Part shown: piece after piece, positions 40,741-53,455 of the stretch | Numbering within the stretch: position 1 is the first letter of the stretch | Layout: each line of letters starts with the position of its first letter | Source: Lithospermum erythrorhizon | Taxonomy: Eukaryota > Streptophyta > Magnoliopsida > Boraginales > Boraginaceae | Direction: 5' to 3' | DNA length: 64,000 nucleotides | Assembly: GCA_019722365.1 (NCBI GenBank) | Contig: JADFUC010001249.1 | Location: forward strand, 62,001 to 126,000 | The notes under the pieces: generated by a model | The model's input: the letters and a program-made list of their open reading frames with translations, nothing else | Databases searched by the model: none | What the model was told of the DNA's origin: nothing | Program-made: the position numbers and the translations under genes

Positions 40741-40832
40741 TATTTTCTGGAAAGGAGTTTAGTTAGACACTTAAACTTAATTCCTTATTTTTCTGCAAAG
40801 GAGTTTAGTTAGACACTTCAACTTGATTTAAT
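40741..40832. repeat. two-copy tandem repeat downstream of GT92
   Basis: AAAGGAGTTTAGTTAGACAC, with matching flanks (TTTTCTG before; TT, A or C, AACTT after), is present twice, about 46 bp apart, with few differences. Confidence 0.8.
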
Positions 40833-43800
40833 ACAAAAAGAGTCTCCTCTGTATTGTTACAGTTACAGAGATGCTTACGAGGTGCACAACTTTTTTTGGA
40901 CCCTAAACAAATGATCTTTCTGGTACAACAAAAACTTCCCTGGTGAAGATTTAAAGAAGGGTAAAAATAGTTGAGGATTCATTCATTCATCCTTCCTTAA
41001 TACTACTAATTCCCACTGATTGAGAAAGTAAAATTGTTATAGGTTTGTTTTCTAATTAACTATTGACTATTATATCATTTAGCTAGTCAGTTAACATGTG
41101 AGAAACCTGCATTATACCATGTATCTATACTATAAATGAGAATTTACCATGTTATTGCTGCTTTCTTCAGTCAAAGTTGATATACAAGACAAAATATACC
41201 CCATTCCTTCCATCAGTTCTTGGATGTGTTTCATGAGGGACCTGTGGATTCATCTGACGACATTAAATTCTTCTTACTATATTTCGCGACAGCGACCTTT
41301 AAGGGTCAAGCTCACAATTTCGTGGACATGCTTCTACGAGAGGACTCAGGCATTCAGCAACACAATGAAAAACAAAAAATTAGAGTCGAAAATATTAACA
41401 TTTCAATCCCCCCCCCCAAACTCATGTAATATTTTTTCAATTGAAATGGCTCATGACATTAATTACGATTTTTATCTTTAAGCAAGAATACTTAATACTA
41501 GATTTCACTTTTGGCCGATTTAAACAGTTTACATTGTTACAAGTAGTATCGTCAATGTTAATCATTCAACATACTCACAATCAATATAAGTGTTACTCAT
41601 AACAAATATAAATGTTACTTATATGGGCTTATGCACAATGCATATACTGGAGACTTATACACAATGCCTCGACAATATTAGATTACATATATATCTGATT
41701 ATCTTGTACATCGTATGCCATTATTTTATGCACGATGCATAGATACTCTAAAGTAGAGATTTAATAATTTTTGCTTGGGAAGGTTATTTTAGCTTCATAC
41801 TACCGCTTAATGGTGAGAGTGATAGAGATTTATGCAGTACGTAAGAAGCATTGTTTTTACACACCCTAACAAGTCACGTTAGTCGTGTGAGCGCAGTGTC
41901 GTGTGAGTGCCACGACGCTCATTGCCTATAGCCTAAAAGGCTCTTGAACTCCGAGTTTAAAGTTATTGATGAGTTATAAATTTAACCCTCACAAGCTTAA
42001 TAAATATTACAAGAAGATAGCTTATGGGGCCTAACCACGGTAATTGATTATTTAATTTGATTAAAACTAGTTAACTAACCTAGAAAGCAATTAAATAGAA
42101 TTTGGATTTTGAAATTGTCTAAAATAAATACAATAATGAAATAACTAAAGTAAATATATTTTTGGTTTGTTGGAAAAAGATTTTATCAATACAATTTCAG
42201 CTAAATATTTATAATCTAAACATTCAATTATATCTTGGGTTCGATTACGCTAAAGTCCGGGGTACCGTTCGATGCGCGGGTTTACCGGTTAAGTCCCTAC
42301 ATTAACTAAAACACTATTATTCATAGATGATTTAATTAATGTACGAACATGAAGCACAAGATAATCTATTGAACCAATTAAGTTATTGCATATTTTCATA
42401 TAAACAATTCCCTACTCAATTATTCATTATTTTTTGTATTACGTTTTCCACAGCCTGGGCCCTGGTGGCTCAACAACAATAATATCGTGTGAAAATTACA
42501 CACAATGAATAACACAAAAATTAATATAACTGAGAAATAAAAATAAATAAATATAAAATATCCACAGTCCAACAAATTTTGAATTAAAGTATAAATAAGA
42601 ACATAATTAAACAAATACGAAAAGAACTGATTCACGAAATTATGAAATAATTGAAACTTCAAGACAAGAGTAGTATCTGTGTTTCATTGGTTATTCTGAG
42701 GCCTTTCGGCCATGAATTTCTCAAGAGTGTGAGAAAGTGCTATCACTTTGGCCTTTCTTTTATCGAGGACATCTTTTGTTAATTGTTTTCAGATATTTTT
42801 ATTAATTTTTTTTCTTTAATTTGTTCTAAAATTCATAACTTTCATCCAATATTTCTACAAATACAAAATTAATAAATATTACGATTTATCATATCAAAAT
42901 TTAAATACAATAAATAATATCCCTAAAATACATGACAAATAGTCACTAATCCTAATCAATTATAGAGACCTAGAGGTTCCATAGCCATCAAATCAATTAT
43001 ATCGTGAATGAATCCAATTAAACTACATTAGTATTAAAATTTTGATTCACGAATGAATCCAATTTAATTCAATATGAACTATGTCAATATTTGAATGACC
43101 AAAGTTTCTTAACTGAAACTTGTTTGATACCACTCAAATTACTCAAATTATCCAACACCTTATTTATTCGTTACTAGACATCCAGCATCCATTTTAGTGC
43201 TCTAAGCCAAATTTTGGCCCAAATCTTAACTTCTTGTACATCAGTCCATCGGACATTCAGAGTATTCTGTTGGCCATATGCTCAGATTTAGGGTGGAAGA
43301 AGGTGGATTCCACGCAAGCTTCAATAAAGTCATGACAAGCATGGGCATGGCGCTTAAATCATCTTGTGGATAAGATAACTCACTTGTTGATGAGAAATGA
43401 ACATGGTCATTCAAAGACGCCATGCGAGGTTGCCTTGGCCAAACTTCAGTTTGACAAGATCCTTTTTGCATATCCGCATCAAATGTCTGGCCAATGAGCC
43501 AGTATTCCCCCTATTTTTATACAAAGTCTAGTTTTATTTTTACTGTACTCTTTGTTTATTGTTTGTTCATCAGAGGTATGCCCCCGAGGATTTTTGTACT
43601 GTACTTTCTTTCTCGGGATGATAGGTGGTTTTATATTGTGGAGTCAATCTTCGTAGTCGTAGCGGGTGGCTCAAATAGCTCCCAACCCTGGGGAGGCGGA
43701 GCTTTAACAAATGTGCCTTTACGCTGAATAAAGCCACCCACGGCGCAGCCAATCCGCCTGCATCTATTTTTCATACATGGTTTTTGGTGAATGGCACCTT

Positions 43801-45269
43801 TTACCTCGGCTAATATCTCGAAGCATTCTCTCGATTTAATAAAAAAATGTGTAAAGAAAAAAACAATTCCATAGTTTTTCCACTCCAATTGTATTAGTGA
43901 CATTCTATTTGTAACGTAAAAATGAATCCAATAATAAAAAGTAATTTGTGGTTATCAATTATTGAAATAAAAAAAATTAGTTAAAATCACAAATTCAACA
44001 ACATTATAGAATTTCAACTCAAATAATTTTGTAGTTGTATAACATTCGATATAAACATATGAAAATAATCATTTCTAGTTTAATGTTAACATGATAATTG
44101 TGGATTGCCATGTGATTTTTTTCTAAGCTAAATGCTAGATTAAGAATAACTCACTTTGGTTGTCTCATGAACCTAATTGTTCAAAAATGATTATTTTGTC
44201 TAAGAAGGATGGTTGATTAACTAATTAAGCATATTTACAAGCGCATTTTAATTGGCTCCCGATATAATAAATTCCCAACTCGATCACCCAAACACCAACA
44301 CATACTAACATTAAGTCTATTAAGCAACTTTTCAACATTATAGGTTCACATACGTAGGCTAAAACTATTCCCACACGTACTGTGGACTCTGGTACACACA
44401 TTCACTCGCTTATGCTATCGACCGTGCATAATGCACGATCAATCATTTATTTTGTATTAAAAAATGATCGATAATGTGAAATACATGATCGATGTTTGGC
44501 TCGGATGCATGCAATTATATATTCTCGCTTTCATACTGTCCTATAATACTACCACAAATAAGTATGTAGTATTAATTAAAATGACACATGCTAATAATTT
44601 TGATAATCCAAAAATAAATATTATTTCTGGAAAGCATATCTCACCCAGAAAAACTGCATTATTAAAGTGATTATAATACCCTCTCATCTTCATCTAAATA
44701 AGTAGCTCGACATCGTTTGTTCAACAAACCTTATATATCAATGCCAAGCAGTGACACTGATCAATTGAAACACATCCCATCCCGTAATTAATGTGAGGAT
44801 TACATACTTTTGATAATCCGAAAATAAATTGGATTTTATGATGACAAGGTACAAAGGTAGTAGGCTCCACACGAGTCCCATGCAACATCAATTATTGATG
44901 CTGTAATAGATCAGACACCACGTGCCCCACCACCCCCCCTCTCATATTCTTCACTTTCAGTGGGTCAATTCTAACATTTGATTTATTATTATTATTACAA
45001 TCTTCACTATCTTTTTATCTAACCCATCTTCTCTTTCTTCACTAAACACCCCATTGTATCCACTTTTCATTTTCATGCTTCAATTTTTATGTATATTTGG
45101 TGAATAATATAGTAAGTCCATCTTTTTTTTAAGATGAAGAGTACATTACATATTATAAATTACGAATACAACTATTACGTAATGCCAGATAATGAAGATT
45201 ACAAATAACAACATGTAAATTCCGGCTGATTTACAAGGACAGTTAGAGTAATTGCTTAAATATTTTTAA

Positions 45270-45493
45270 AGATTCTTCAATTTGTTTTTTAATTGTCAAA
45301 ATTAATGAACTTTATGGTATTAATTCAAATGTACTGACTTAGATTTGAATCAACATTGTATTGAAAATGTAAGATTTTAGTATACTTTATTTTTAATATG
45401 ATAATTTTGATTTAAATAAAAGTTGTGTATGTCAATTAAAGCTACAATTTTTATTTTTATTTTTGACAATTGAAAAGCAAATTGGGAGGGAGT
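45270..45493. mobile_element. Stowaway-like MITE upstream of the WVD2-like gene
   Basis: The left arm CTTCAATTTGTTTTTTAATT (then GTCAAAA) and the right arm TTTTTGACAATTGAAAAGCA (then AATTGGGAGGGAGTA) are inverted repeats of about 25 bases. The right end has the GGGAGGGAGTA terminus of such elements. The interior has no coding capacity. Confidence 0.6.
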
Positions 45494-46328
45494 ATAATCA
45501 ATAGTGTCCACCTCTAAAAGATTGTGCTTTTAGCACAATCTAGTTACTAACAACTCCAACAACCCATAATTAATTTGTTGATAGTAATCAATTGTGCCCC
45601 ATTTCTTTGCTTTTACTTTTCTCTATTTTATAGACAAAGATTGCAACTTTTCAACTTTTTGGTCAATTAGAAAGTGCCCAAGTTGCTAAAAGGTGAAGCA
45701 AATCTACCAACATTAAGATTGCCTAGAATTTTGATGTTTCTTTTTGTGTTTTCTTGATTTAGTGTTTGTTGATGATTAAGCTTATCATTTTTAGCTATAG
45801 TGGTAGTTTTAGAAAGATCATAAATGGGCAAGACAAATACATCAGTAACTGTAAAAAAAGGGGTGAAATGGTTGGTGGTGAGTCAAACATTATGGTAGAA
45901 AACATAGCACATGGATGTGCTTTTAATAGCATGGCAAATATTGAAGTCTTCTTGTTTGTCTTTATTATATGCTTATTCATTTGGTAGGTCTGCTTTGTAG
46001 TTCATTGCATATTGATAGATTAACCTACTAACAATTCCTTTCAGGAACTATGGTATGCATGATTTTGTAGTTCATCGATTAATAGGTAATCAATTCCGGA
46101 ATTGACTGATTATTAAAAACAAGGTACATCCTTGTTGCCCTTTTGACTAATGAAGTATGTACATTTTGTTTTCATGGTATTTAAGTCTGGAGTTGAATGG
46201 TCTTTTTTTATGAATCTGATTAGGTGCTTCTCTTAATTGTAGGATCTTTTCATTGCATTATTGTGAGTTGTCGGTTTGTTTTATTTATCATTCAGTTAAT
46301 GGGTGGATTCTTTGTGTTGTATGAACAG

Positions 46329-49300
46329 ATGGGTGAATCAAATGTTTCTACACTTACTCTTGAACCGTCTGTCTCGTTTGGTAAGTTCGAGAATGATTCA
46401 CTTTCTTGGGAGAAATGGTCATCGTTTTCACCAAATAAGTACTTAGAGGAAGTTGAGAAGTGTTCTACTCCTGGATCAGTAGCAGAGAAGAAGGCATACT
46501 TTGAAGCACACTATAAAAACATTGCTGCACGGAAAGCAGAATTAGAGCAGGATAATCAGGTACAATGTGCTCCTGCTAGCTCAAAATTGAAACATGAAAG
46601 CCATGTTGACGACACTAATGGCAATATTAGTGAATTTGATGTTCGTGGGGTTGAAAAGTTCAGTGTGGAAACCGAGCAGATATTTCAGCAGAAGGCTTAT
46701 TTGGAAGAATTGTACAAAAAGATTGCTGACCGGATGGGAGAACAAGAAGAGCAGGATACTCCCGAACAGTATGCTTATCCTGAATTAGATGAGTTAATGC
46801 ACAAAGATTATACTGGTAACATGTCGTCATGTGACGATGAATTAAATCCTTTGTCGTCATGTGACGATGAATTAAATCCTTGCAGTGCTGAAAAACATAA
46901 TGGAGAAATGGATCAGATCGCACTGAAGAAGGCTTACTTTGAAGGACGGATAAAAGAGATTGAGGGCTCTAGAGCTGAACGGACGGAGCTGGATAAACCA
47001 TTGAACTCTGGTTATCCTAAGTTTGACGAACTGCAGAACAAACATCATAGTGAGAGCGGTCATACAAGCGAATGTACAACAAATGCTCATGTTGGTAAAA
47101 ATATCACTAAGCAAGTGGAGCAGGAGGTTGTAGGTATTGAAGCAAAAGACACAACTGTTCATGATGGTGGGGAGAAACTGGAAATATGTGCAACCGAGGG
47201 TCCGAGCACTTCAACTCAAGAAGCTAAGAGAGACCTGACCATGAGTCAGCCGGTCCACACTAGATCAATTGATAACGGAATGGAATTGGTTATCACTGAG
47301 GAACCCTCATGTCTAGTAAGCCCCTCCAATCCCCTGAAACTTGAGGAAAAAATGGAAAACAATGCAAAAACAGCCCCAAAAAAAGAGACTAAAAATTTGA
47401 AGGTGAAGGATCGGAATATCACTGTGAAGGTACATTTTGATACCCTTATTGACCGATTAAAGTTTTATGCGAAATTGCCAATAAATATTATATTTCCCTT
47501 TGATTTTCCTGTACATAGGCTCTTATTTTAGGTTTTTCTGTTTCTTTTGCTTTCAGAAAGTTTCAGCTGCAAAAGAGAAGCCACTTACTGGGACGAAAAA
47601 GAAAGTGGTACCATCTGCAGCCAAATCATCACTAGTTTCTTCTAGGACTCCGAAACAGGCACCATCATCTCATTTGATGGCTGCTTCAAAAGCGCAGCCA
47701 TTGGCTGGGACAAATAAGATATTAGTATCTTCTGCAGCCAAGTCATCACCTGTTTTGACTCCTAGACCCTCAAAACTGGCACCAGCATCTCCTTCGATAT
47801 CTGCTTCTAAATTGTCGGGCAAGAAATTGAATACGACATACCTACCAAGAAACAAGAATACTACGCCTGTGAGAGAAAATAAAAGAGCTGGTCCAACATC
47901 TTTGCACATGTCCCTTAATTTGGGGTCGCCAAACTTTTCAGTTGAACGGTTTGAACCTGCATCAGCTCGGAAGTCCTTGATTATGGAACAAATGGCAGAC
48001 AAGGATATAATCAAACGAGCATTTAGTGCATTTAAGAACAACTTTCAGGAACTTAGGGCTTCTCATGATGAGAAGTCAATCAGAGTAACCAAGGTTGTTG
48101 CTTTTCGATATACCCCTTGACGATTTAGCTCCGCATAAGAAAATCTAGATCCGGATTTTGTTCACTAATTTTTTTTCTTTTTGGTTCTCTAATTTGTGTG
48201 TTCTCTTATGCATTCTCAGGCATCTAAAGTACTTGAGCGGGAACTTACTACTCCACCTCGGAAGGTCAATGAAGGGTAATCTAGACTTGATGCATGCCCT
48301 TCTTTTAAGAAGTTCACATATACCATTTTCCATCTTTTGATCCTATTGAAATGAATAACAAGAAATTTGTTGCTTTAGATAAGTCTTACACAACAAGAAA
48401 TTTGTTGCTTTAGATAAGTCTTACACAAGTTTTTGATAACTTCATTGATATACTACTGAGTTGTAGTATTTCCTGTTATGTTTCCACTTTCCACCTACCT
48501 TCACCTGTAAATAAAAAAACAATCCCTTATTAATTGGCTCAATTATGCGTTTGGTAATTGATCTCCAATTCTTAAAAGTAGACAGTCTTTCAGATTCGAA
48601 ATTCAATGAAAATGTAATTCAGTTCTGGAAGTGCTGGTTTCTACGACTTTGGTCATAAATATATAAAGTAATTTGCACTAACAAATATTCATATATAAGA
48701 GATAACATCAAGTATCTTTTAGATGTAATGTAATTTGAGTTCAACTTTGAAACTAGTTCCATTGCGTTCTATCTGACTATCCTCGTTTTGCTAAATACTA
48801 CATTAAAAGTATTACATTCAACACAAGAAGAGCCTAGTCAATGGATAGCGGCTTCTATGTAATAACGTATTTTCTGCAGTTTTCATCTTCAAGATTTGAT
48901 GTCAAGTCTGACTTCGCTTAATTTAATCGAGAGCAGGGTAGTTTCTCATGAAGAAAACAAACGTGGAAAAGCCTTCTCGCCGTCAGTTGCCTCAAAAAGT
49001 GATGGCGTAGCTGAAAAACGGAAAGATGTATGGCTATGACCCTGTGAATTTTATGTCATCCATATGTGTGGTTATTGATCTCTATGTAGAGAAATTTTAC
49101 ATCATTGACATGTAACTTATTTACAATGGATTCGCTGTAGTTTCTAAAGAAGGTGGGACAAAAATCAATCACCAGAGAAGTGGATAAAGTGCAGATTCCT
49201 ACAAGATCAAAGGTATTCCTTGGTCTAAATACCGGAAAACAAACTATGAACTTGCATTGTATTCTGCATCACCAAGTTCATTGTCTTATCTGAAAGTGAA

Positions 49301-49413
49301 GTGAAGAAGTAAAACTTTCTAATGCATACATGATTGATCAGGGTAAGGACGGTGAAGTAACAATGCTGAAAAAGATCTCCAAAACTCTAGAGCTTACCCG
49401 TTCAAAAGGATAA
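46329..49413 (+). CDS. WVD2-like (TPX2-domain) microtubule-associated protein
   Basis: WAVE-DAMPENED2-like proteins bind and bundle cortical microtubules through a C-terminal TPX2 region; this one resembles the WDL7 group. Exons: 46329-47429, 47557-48093, 48220-48275, 48937-49027, 49141-49212 and 49342-49413, with GT-AG junctions all in phase, about 642 residues. The start MGESNVSTLTLEPSVSFGKF follows an acceptor-like AACAG, so a 5' leader intron is likely. Exon 1 contains three degenerate copies of an AYFEAHYKNIAARKAE-like module and a perfect 30-bp duplication. Exon 2 is Lys/Ser/Pro-rich and basic. The TPX2 core spans exons 4-6: GVAEKRKD, FLKKVGQKSITREVDKVQIP, GKDGEVTMLKK. The usual next motif (KSLxFKATPMPSFY) is missing: the frame reads ISKTLELTRSKG and stops. 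A shift at about 49370 would extend it, so the C-terminus may be frameshifted or the gene recently damaged. Confidence 0.85.
46822..46881 (+). repeat. perfect 30-bp in-frame tandem duplication in exon 1
   Basis: The 30-bp block TGTCGTCATGTGACGATGAA continuing TTAAATCCTT occurs twice with no differences and adds ten residues (SSCDDELNPL type) to the protein. Confidence 0.95.
48357..48426 (+). repeat. perfect 35-bp tandem duplication in an intron of the WVD2-like gene
   Basis: A 35-bp unit beginning AACAAGAAATTTGTTGCTTT is repeated twice without a mismatch, which indicates a recent duplication. Confidence 0.95.
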
Positions 49414-50539
49414 ATGTCCATCCATCTTTTGCAGAAGGTAATGAATAATCTTTGTTGAACTTCGTAGAGGCATTAACTAACCTTGTTCCACAAATTTGAT
49501 GCTGCACCTTTTGTGTTCAATTTTAGCATGCACTTCAAATTATAATTCCACTTGAATATCTATACCTTTTGAGACTTCTAATATTTCCATATGCAAAACG
49601 CTTAAAAGACTGCATGATACTGGGATCTCTTGTTACTAGTCCATTGATTTTTTGCCCAAGCAGCATCACATGGGACCCAGGGACCAAGTAGTTATAATCT
49701 CACGACAAAGCTACATCAAGGGATTCTATAAGCTACTTCTCACTTTTTTCATTATAAAGGAAGGAGATACATTAACGGAGTTATTGAGACTTTTTTTCGT
49801 CTGGCCAGTCATGTTTCGCTTGAATTTTTGGCAATCCTTAAGTTGTCATATTCTTTCTACGTAACCGCTTGCAGGAGAGTCTCAAGGGGGTGGTAATGTT
49901 AGAGCAAGTAGCTGGAGAATAGATCATCGATAGAAGATACTGGTAGACAAAAACATTTTGATGGGTTAGGTAAAGCCAACACAGAATGCAATACAAGTCA
50001 CTGAATGCTCCCTGGTCAGCCCATGTATCTTCATGGTAAGAGATTAGAAGGTTTATCTAGTATAAAGTGTTTTTCTTCTGTTGTTTATTGCTATGATACA
50101 GCCATAAATGAAGTCCCAGAACACTGTTCAATACTACTACTAGACTGTTGATCTCTTAGATATATTCCTTAAACTATGATGTTTGTTCACTTCTATATGG
50201 ATAGCAAATCTAGTTGTTTCAGAAAGATGGCGACGACCTTTGAGTTTCTACTATCCATTTCAAGATATCGATTCCATGGTCTCGGTTTGTTGTTTGGCGG
50301 TAATGCTATTTGATTTGAATCATTTTCATTTGTTATTGCCATGCATTGAGGCTCAAACTCCTTGGTCTTTGTTATTTCCCATCTTCATCAACTATTTTCA
50401 TTATTTATACATAAGAATCAAACAATTTGATGAAAATACATAATTTTATCAATATGAATAAATGAAAATAAAGCATCTAGAGAACATGTTTTGTACAAAC
50501 ACATGATATCGATCAATAATTAGATAGACAACAATCTTG
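49414..50539. other. 3' flank of the WVD2-like gene
   Basis: The region contains acceptor-like sites followed by short exon-like pieces (after AAGCAG at about 49663 and after TTGCAG at about 49874, reading ESQGGGNVRASSW) that may be original last exons now out of frame with the model. No other gene was seen. Confidence 0.45.
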
Positions 50540-50779
50540 TTAGTGCTTTTGAGTTGTCTTTTGGTATTTGAGTTTGAGCCAATGAACACCTGCAGTCGCT
50601 CCTTCTTTAACCTTCTTCATCCCCGTGGAAGCAACCGTCTTTGTTTTCCCAAGCTTGTCGGAAACTTTACCCGACGATGTCCTACCGGAGTAATTGCTTC
50701 CGTAGTTGTGCTTGTAGAGTGGCTCTGGATCCCATTGACCAGCCCATGATGTCTCATACGATGAATTCTTTCCTGCCAT
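50540..50779 (-). CDS. small conserved plant protein, function unknown
   Basis: This is an intact single-exon frame of 79 residues, MAGKNSSYETSWAGQWDPEP ... KLGKTKTVASTGMKKVKEGA ... GVHWLKLKYQKTTQKH. The SWAGQWDPEPL opening, the KTKxVASTGMKKVK core and the W-[IL]-K-x-KY-x-KTTQK ending belong to a family of short plant proteins (about 80-100 residues) of unknown function found in Arabidopsis and other dicots. It is basic and probably soluble, with no signal peptide or membrane segment. The start is the first ATG after an upstream TATA box. It lies tail to tail with the WVD2-like gene. Confidence 0.85.
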   Translation of the reverse strand: MAGKNSSYETSWAGQWDPEPLYKHNYGSNYSGRTSSGKVSDKLGKTKTVASTGMKKVKEGATAGVHWLKLKYQKTTQKH

Positions 50780-50896
50780 GACTATGTCGATGATATATGT
50801 CTAATAAGTGACCTTGTTTTTTCCCTCCTTAACTTTACTTTTTATAAAATGAGAGATAGAAATAGATGGATACAATATGAAGAAGTGGTTTAGTAC

Positions 50897-50906
50897 TATT
50901 TATATA
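50897..50906 (-). promoter_or_regulatory. TATA box of the small conserved gene
   Basis: On the minus strand TATATAAATA lies about 118 bp before the start codon at 50779, a good core-promoter match and distance. Confidence 0.6.
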
Positions 50907-51380
50907 AGTAAATAGCTATATGATAAAATGCTTAGAGTATGAAGAAGATTCAGCAAAAATATAGTAATTGGCGATGTCTCCCAAGTCCTAAGCATGTCCT
51001 AGAGGATGTCATTTTATTGTTAACGTAGAGACCAAGGCTAAGCTAAGCTGGAATAGCCTCCAGATTGGAATATATACACCAATTTAATGTAATACTGCAA
51101 AAGAGCGACATGGGTTTCTTATTAGGATTATCTTAACTATTAATTTTTCGTCATCAATACTCCTGCTGAGCAAGGGCACCGTGGTTCTCCGCCCTTTAAT
51201 GGACGAGATTCCTTGCCTCCTCGCTTTCCATTTTTGATGATCCGCTCTTCTGGCGATTGTCTTGCTGCATATGTTAGATGCAACTAGTTCCTAGCTTTTG
51301 CAACTATTTCCGGGATAACGATTTTCCTAAGTGGGATCAAACGGATGGTCGTTTTATCCCAATTGCTACTTTATGACGTA
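50907..51380. other. no gene recognised
   Basis: This is the upstream flank of the small minus-strand gene. It contains no recognisable coding or RNA feature. Confidence 0.5.
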
Positions 51381-52156
51381 GAGTAAAAATTCTTTAAATT
51401 AATACTCGATAAATTAATAAACTCTCTAAAATAATAAATTTGTCTAGTCCCAATTTGGTCCAGTTAAAAAACTTACAAAAATCGATAAAATAATAAGATA
51501 ATATTTTTTTGAAGAATTCCTTTATAGTATTAGGTCCCACAAATTATAAATTAATAATGCTTAGAAATTGAAAAATTATTAAAATTTAGTGAAAATATGA
51601 ATTTATAGTTGTTTGTTTTCTTTTAAAGATCAAATCTTGTTTGAGTTCATCTCTAATTTTAGTTATTGCATCCGATAGTTTGTTGTTATGTTTTTGAATT
51701 GTAATAAAATTTTGAAATGTTTTAGACACCAAAAGTGTTTTCTTTCTCATAACAGGTTCAAAGACACCATATAATCTTCAACGTCATACTCAACAATACA
51801 TTGTTCTCAATGATAATAGTTACAATCTTTTCTAAACTCTGAGCCTCCGAACATGCCCTATTTTCACCCGGTTGTCTATTATGTAAATCATATTGTGATA
51901 ACCACATTGATTGATATCATTGTATCGACGTCTTGACTTTCTTCATAAAAAATGGATTCATCTAAATCTCTACAACGTTAGTACTTGAACGAATATACAT
52001 TGAATCAAACTCTTCATCTTGTTAAGTTAAAAGTCTTCATGTCGTTAAAAAAAACTCTTTAAATTAATAAATTATTAATTTATCGATAAATTAATAATTC
52101 TCTAAATTAATAAATTTCACCAGTCCTAACGATATTAATTTATAGAGTTTTTAATG
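51381..52156. mobile_element. Emigrant/Lemi1-like (pogo) element with TA target duplication
   Basis: The left terminus GAGTAAAAATTCTTTAAATT (then AATA) and the complement of the right terminus, CATTAAAAACTCTATAAATT (then AATA), match each other and the Emigrant consensus (CAGTAAAACCTCTATAAATT, then AATA). The inner part AATTAATAAACTCTCTAAAA is also typical. TA flanks both ends (51379-51380 and 52157-52158). The 776 bp contain no intact transposase, only AT-rich remnants, so it is non-autonomous. Confidence 0.8.
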
Positions 52157-52347
52157 TATGTGTTTATAACAACAATTCTTAACGTATGGGCAAATTTATA
52201 CACACAGTGGCTCCCTTTATTACAATGGATGGTTTACTATTTTCAAACGGTTACATTTATGAATATGCAGCTACCTGTTATAATAAACGAGGGCGACGAC
52301 ACTTTCACGCTCGCTAAAAAATCCTCATTTGATCACCCCAGTTCTAC

Positions 52348-53455
52348 TAAGATATTTTCGGACACAGTTCGTAGATTTGACAAAGCTTGTCATCTCGACT
52401 TTTGAGGCCGAAATTAATTTTTCAACACTTTCTTTTATATTTTTTTCGAGCGAATATTTTTATCTTTCATCATTTACATGTATAAATCAATACCCGTCCC
52501 CTATTATCTTCCCAAACCATCCCACCTCCACCCCAAACCTTCAAATGATGAACATAATTAGTTTGTCCTGCAAGACATCTCTGGACAACTAATCATTAAG
52601 TTCATATCCCCAATAGCATCTGCACTTCTGTCCCTCATGATTCCATCCAATTTAGGGAGGTAAAGTTTTCGTAACTGAACTTCTAGAGTTAGAGCATTCA
52701 CATAAGTTTCTATAATTTCCCTAAAATTCACTTTCAATCACCACATTTTTATTTTTTTTGGTTCACTTTTTATGTATGCTCTTTAGCAGTTTTCCTATTA
52801 TTCACCAACAATCGAAAATTAAATATTTCAAATATGTCAATAAAATTTAGAATAAAAATTAAATTTTAAAAAGAATTTAATAATATATTAAATATGGATG
52901 TTGAATGAAATGTCTTTTAATTTATATTTGTATATGACTTAAAATATTTTTTTATATAATTAAAAAGAGAAATGAGGAGAAAAAATAACCCGAAAAATAG
53001 AGAGGGTATAAATTTATGCCATAGAATGAAATAATAATTTTATAGGAAGCTCAACCTATTTTTAAGTAGTTCTCGACGCAGCCCTAATTTTTTTTTATCA
53101 TTTTTACAATTTTACTCTAAAATATTTTTAGAGAAATGGGATGTGAGTTTAAGCACACCCAAATAGTATTAAAAATTGTTAACAACTATTTTAAGCACAA
53201 ATAAAACTTCCTCAAATATAATAGTTACAAATAGGGGAGGGGAGGGCAAATAGCAATTTTATGATACACAAATTACTGCTTGGAGGCGCGATAATGGTCG
53301 GATAATGGTGATGATTGACATACATACAAATGATGAAAGACAAAATGCTCGAAAAAATGTGAAAAGTGTAGAAAAATTAATTTCAGCCCCAAAAGTCAAA
53401 TAATACCCACTAACTTTGCCATCTACAAGGAACTTTAGACTCCAAAACATCTTAA
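52348..53455. mobile_element. element with long imperfect inverted arms
   Basis: The segment 52348-52505 is the inverted copy of 53285-53455. For example, GCCGAAATTAATTTTTCAAC on the left matches the complement GCTGAAATTAATTTTTCTAC on the right. Both also share TTTTTTCGAGC and TTTCATCATTT in the same order. The arms of about 160 bp enclose about 780 bp of AT-rich non-coding DNA. This suggests a non-autonomous TIR transposon (possibly Mutator-like) or a foldback element. No target duplication was identified. Confidence 0.65.

Larger units (their letters stand above)
40676..46223. other. intergenic region with small coding-like fragments
   Basis: No complete gene was found. A two-copy tandem repeat lies at 40741-40832. 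Near 41205-41429 a plus-strand open stretch (FLDVFHEGPVDSSDDIKFFL then LYFATATFKGQ) and at 43241-43471 a minus-strand one (PRMASLNDHVHFSSTSELSY) look like broken exons of unknown genes. A MITE is at 45270-45493. The last few hundred bases are the promoter and 5' untranslated part of the WVD2-like gene. Confidence 0.5.

Noticed and set aside
43560..43900. Short frames such as KAPPPQGWELFEPP, considered as an exon
   Set aside because: No splice-consistent neighbours or family were found, so only the surrounding region is described.
47670..48041. 123-codon minus-strand frame
   Set aside because: It is the antisense shadow of exon 2 of the WVD2-like gene.
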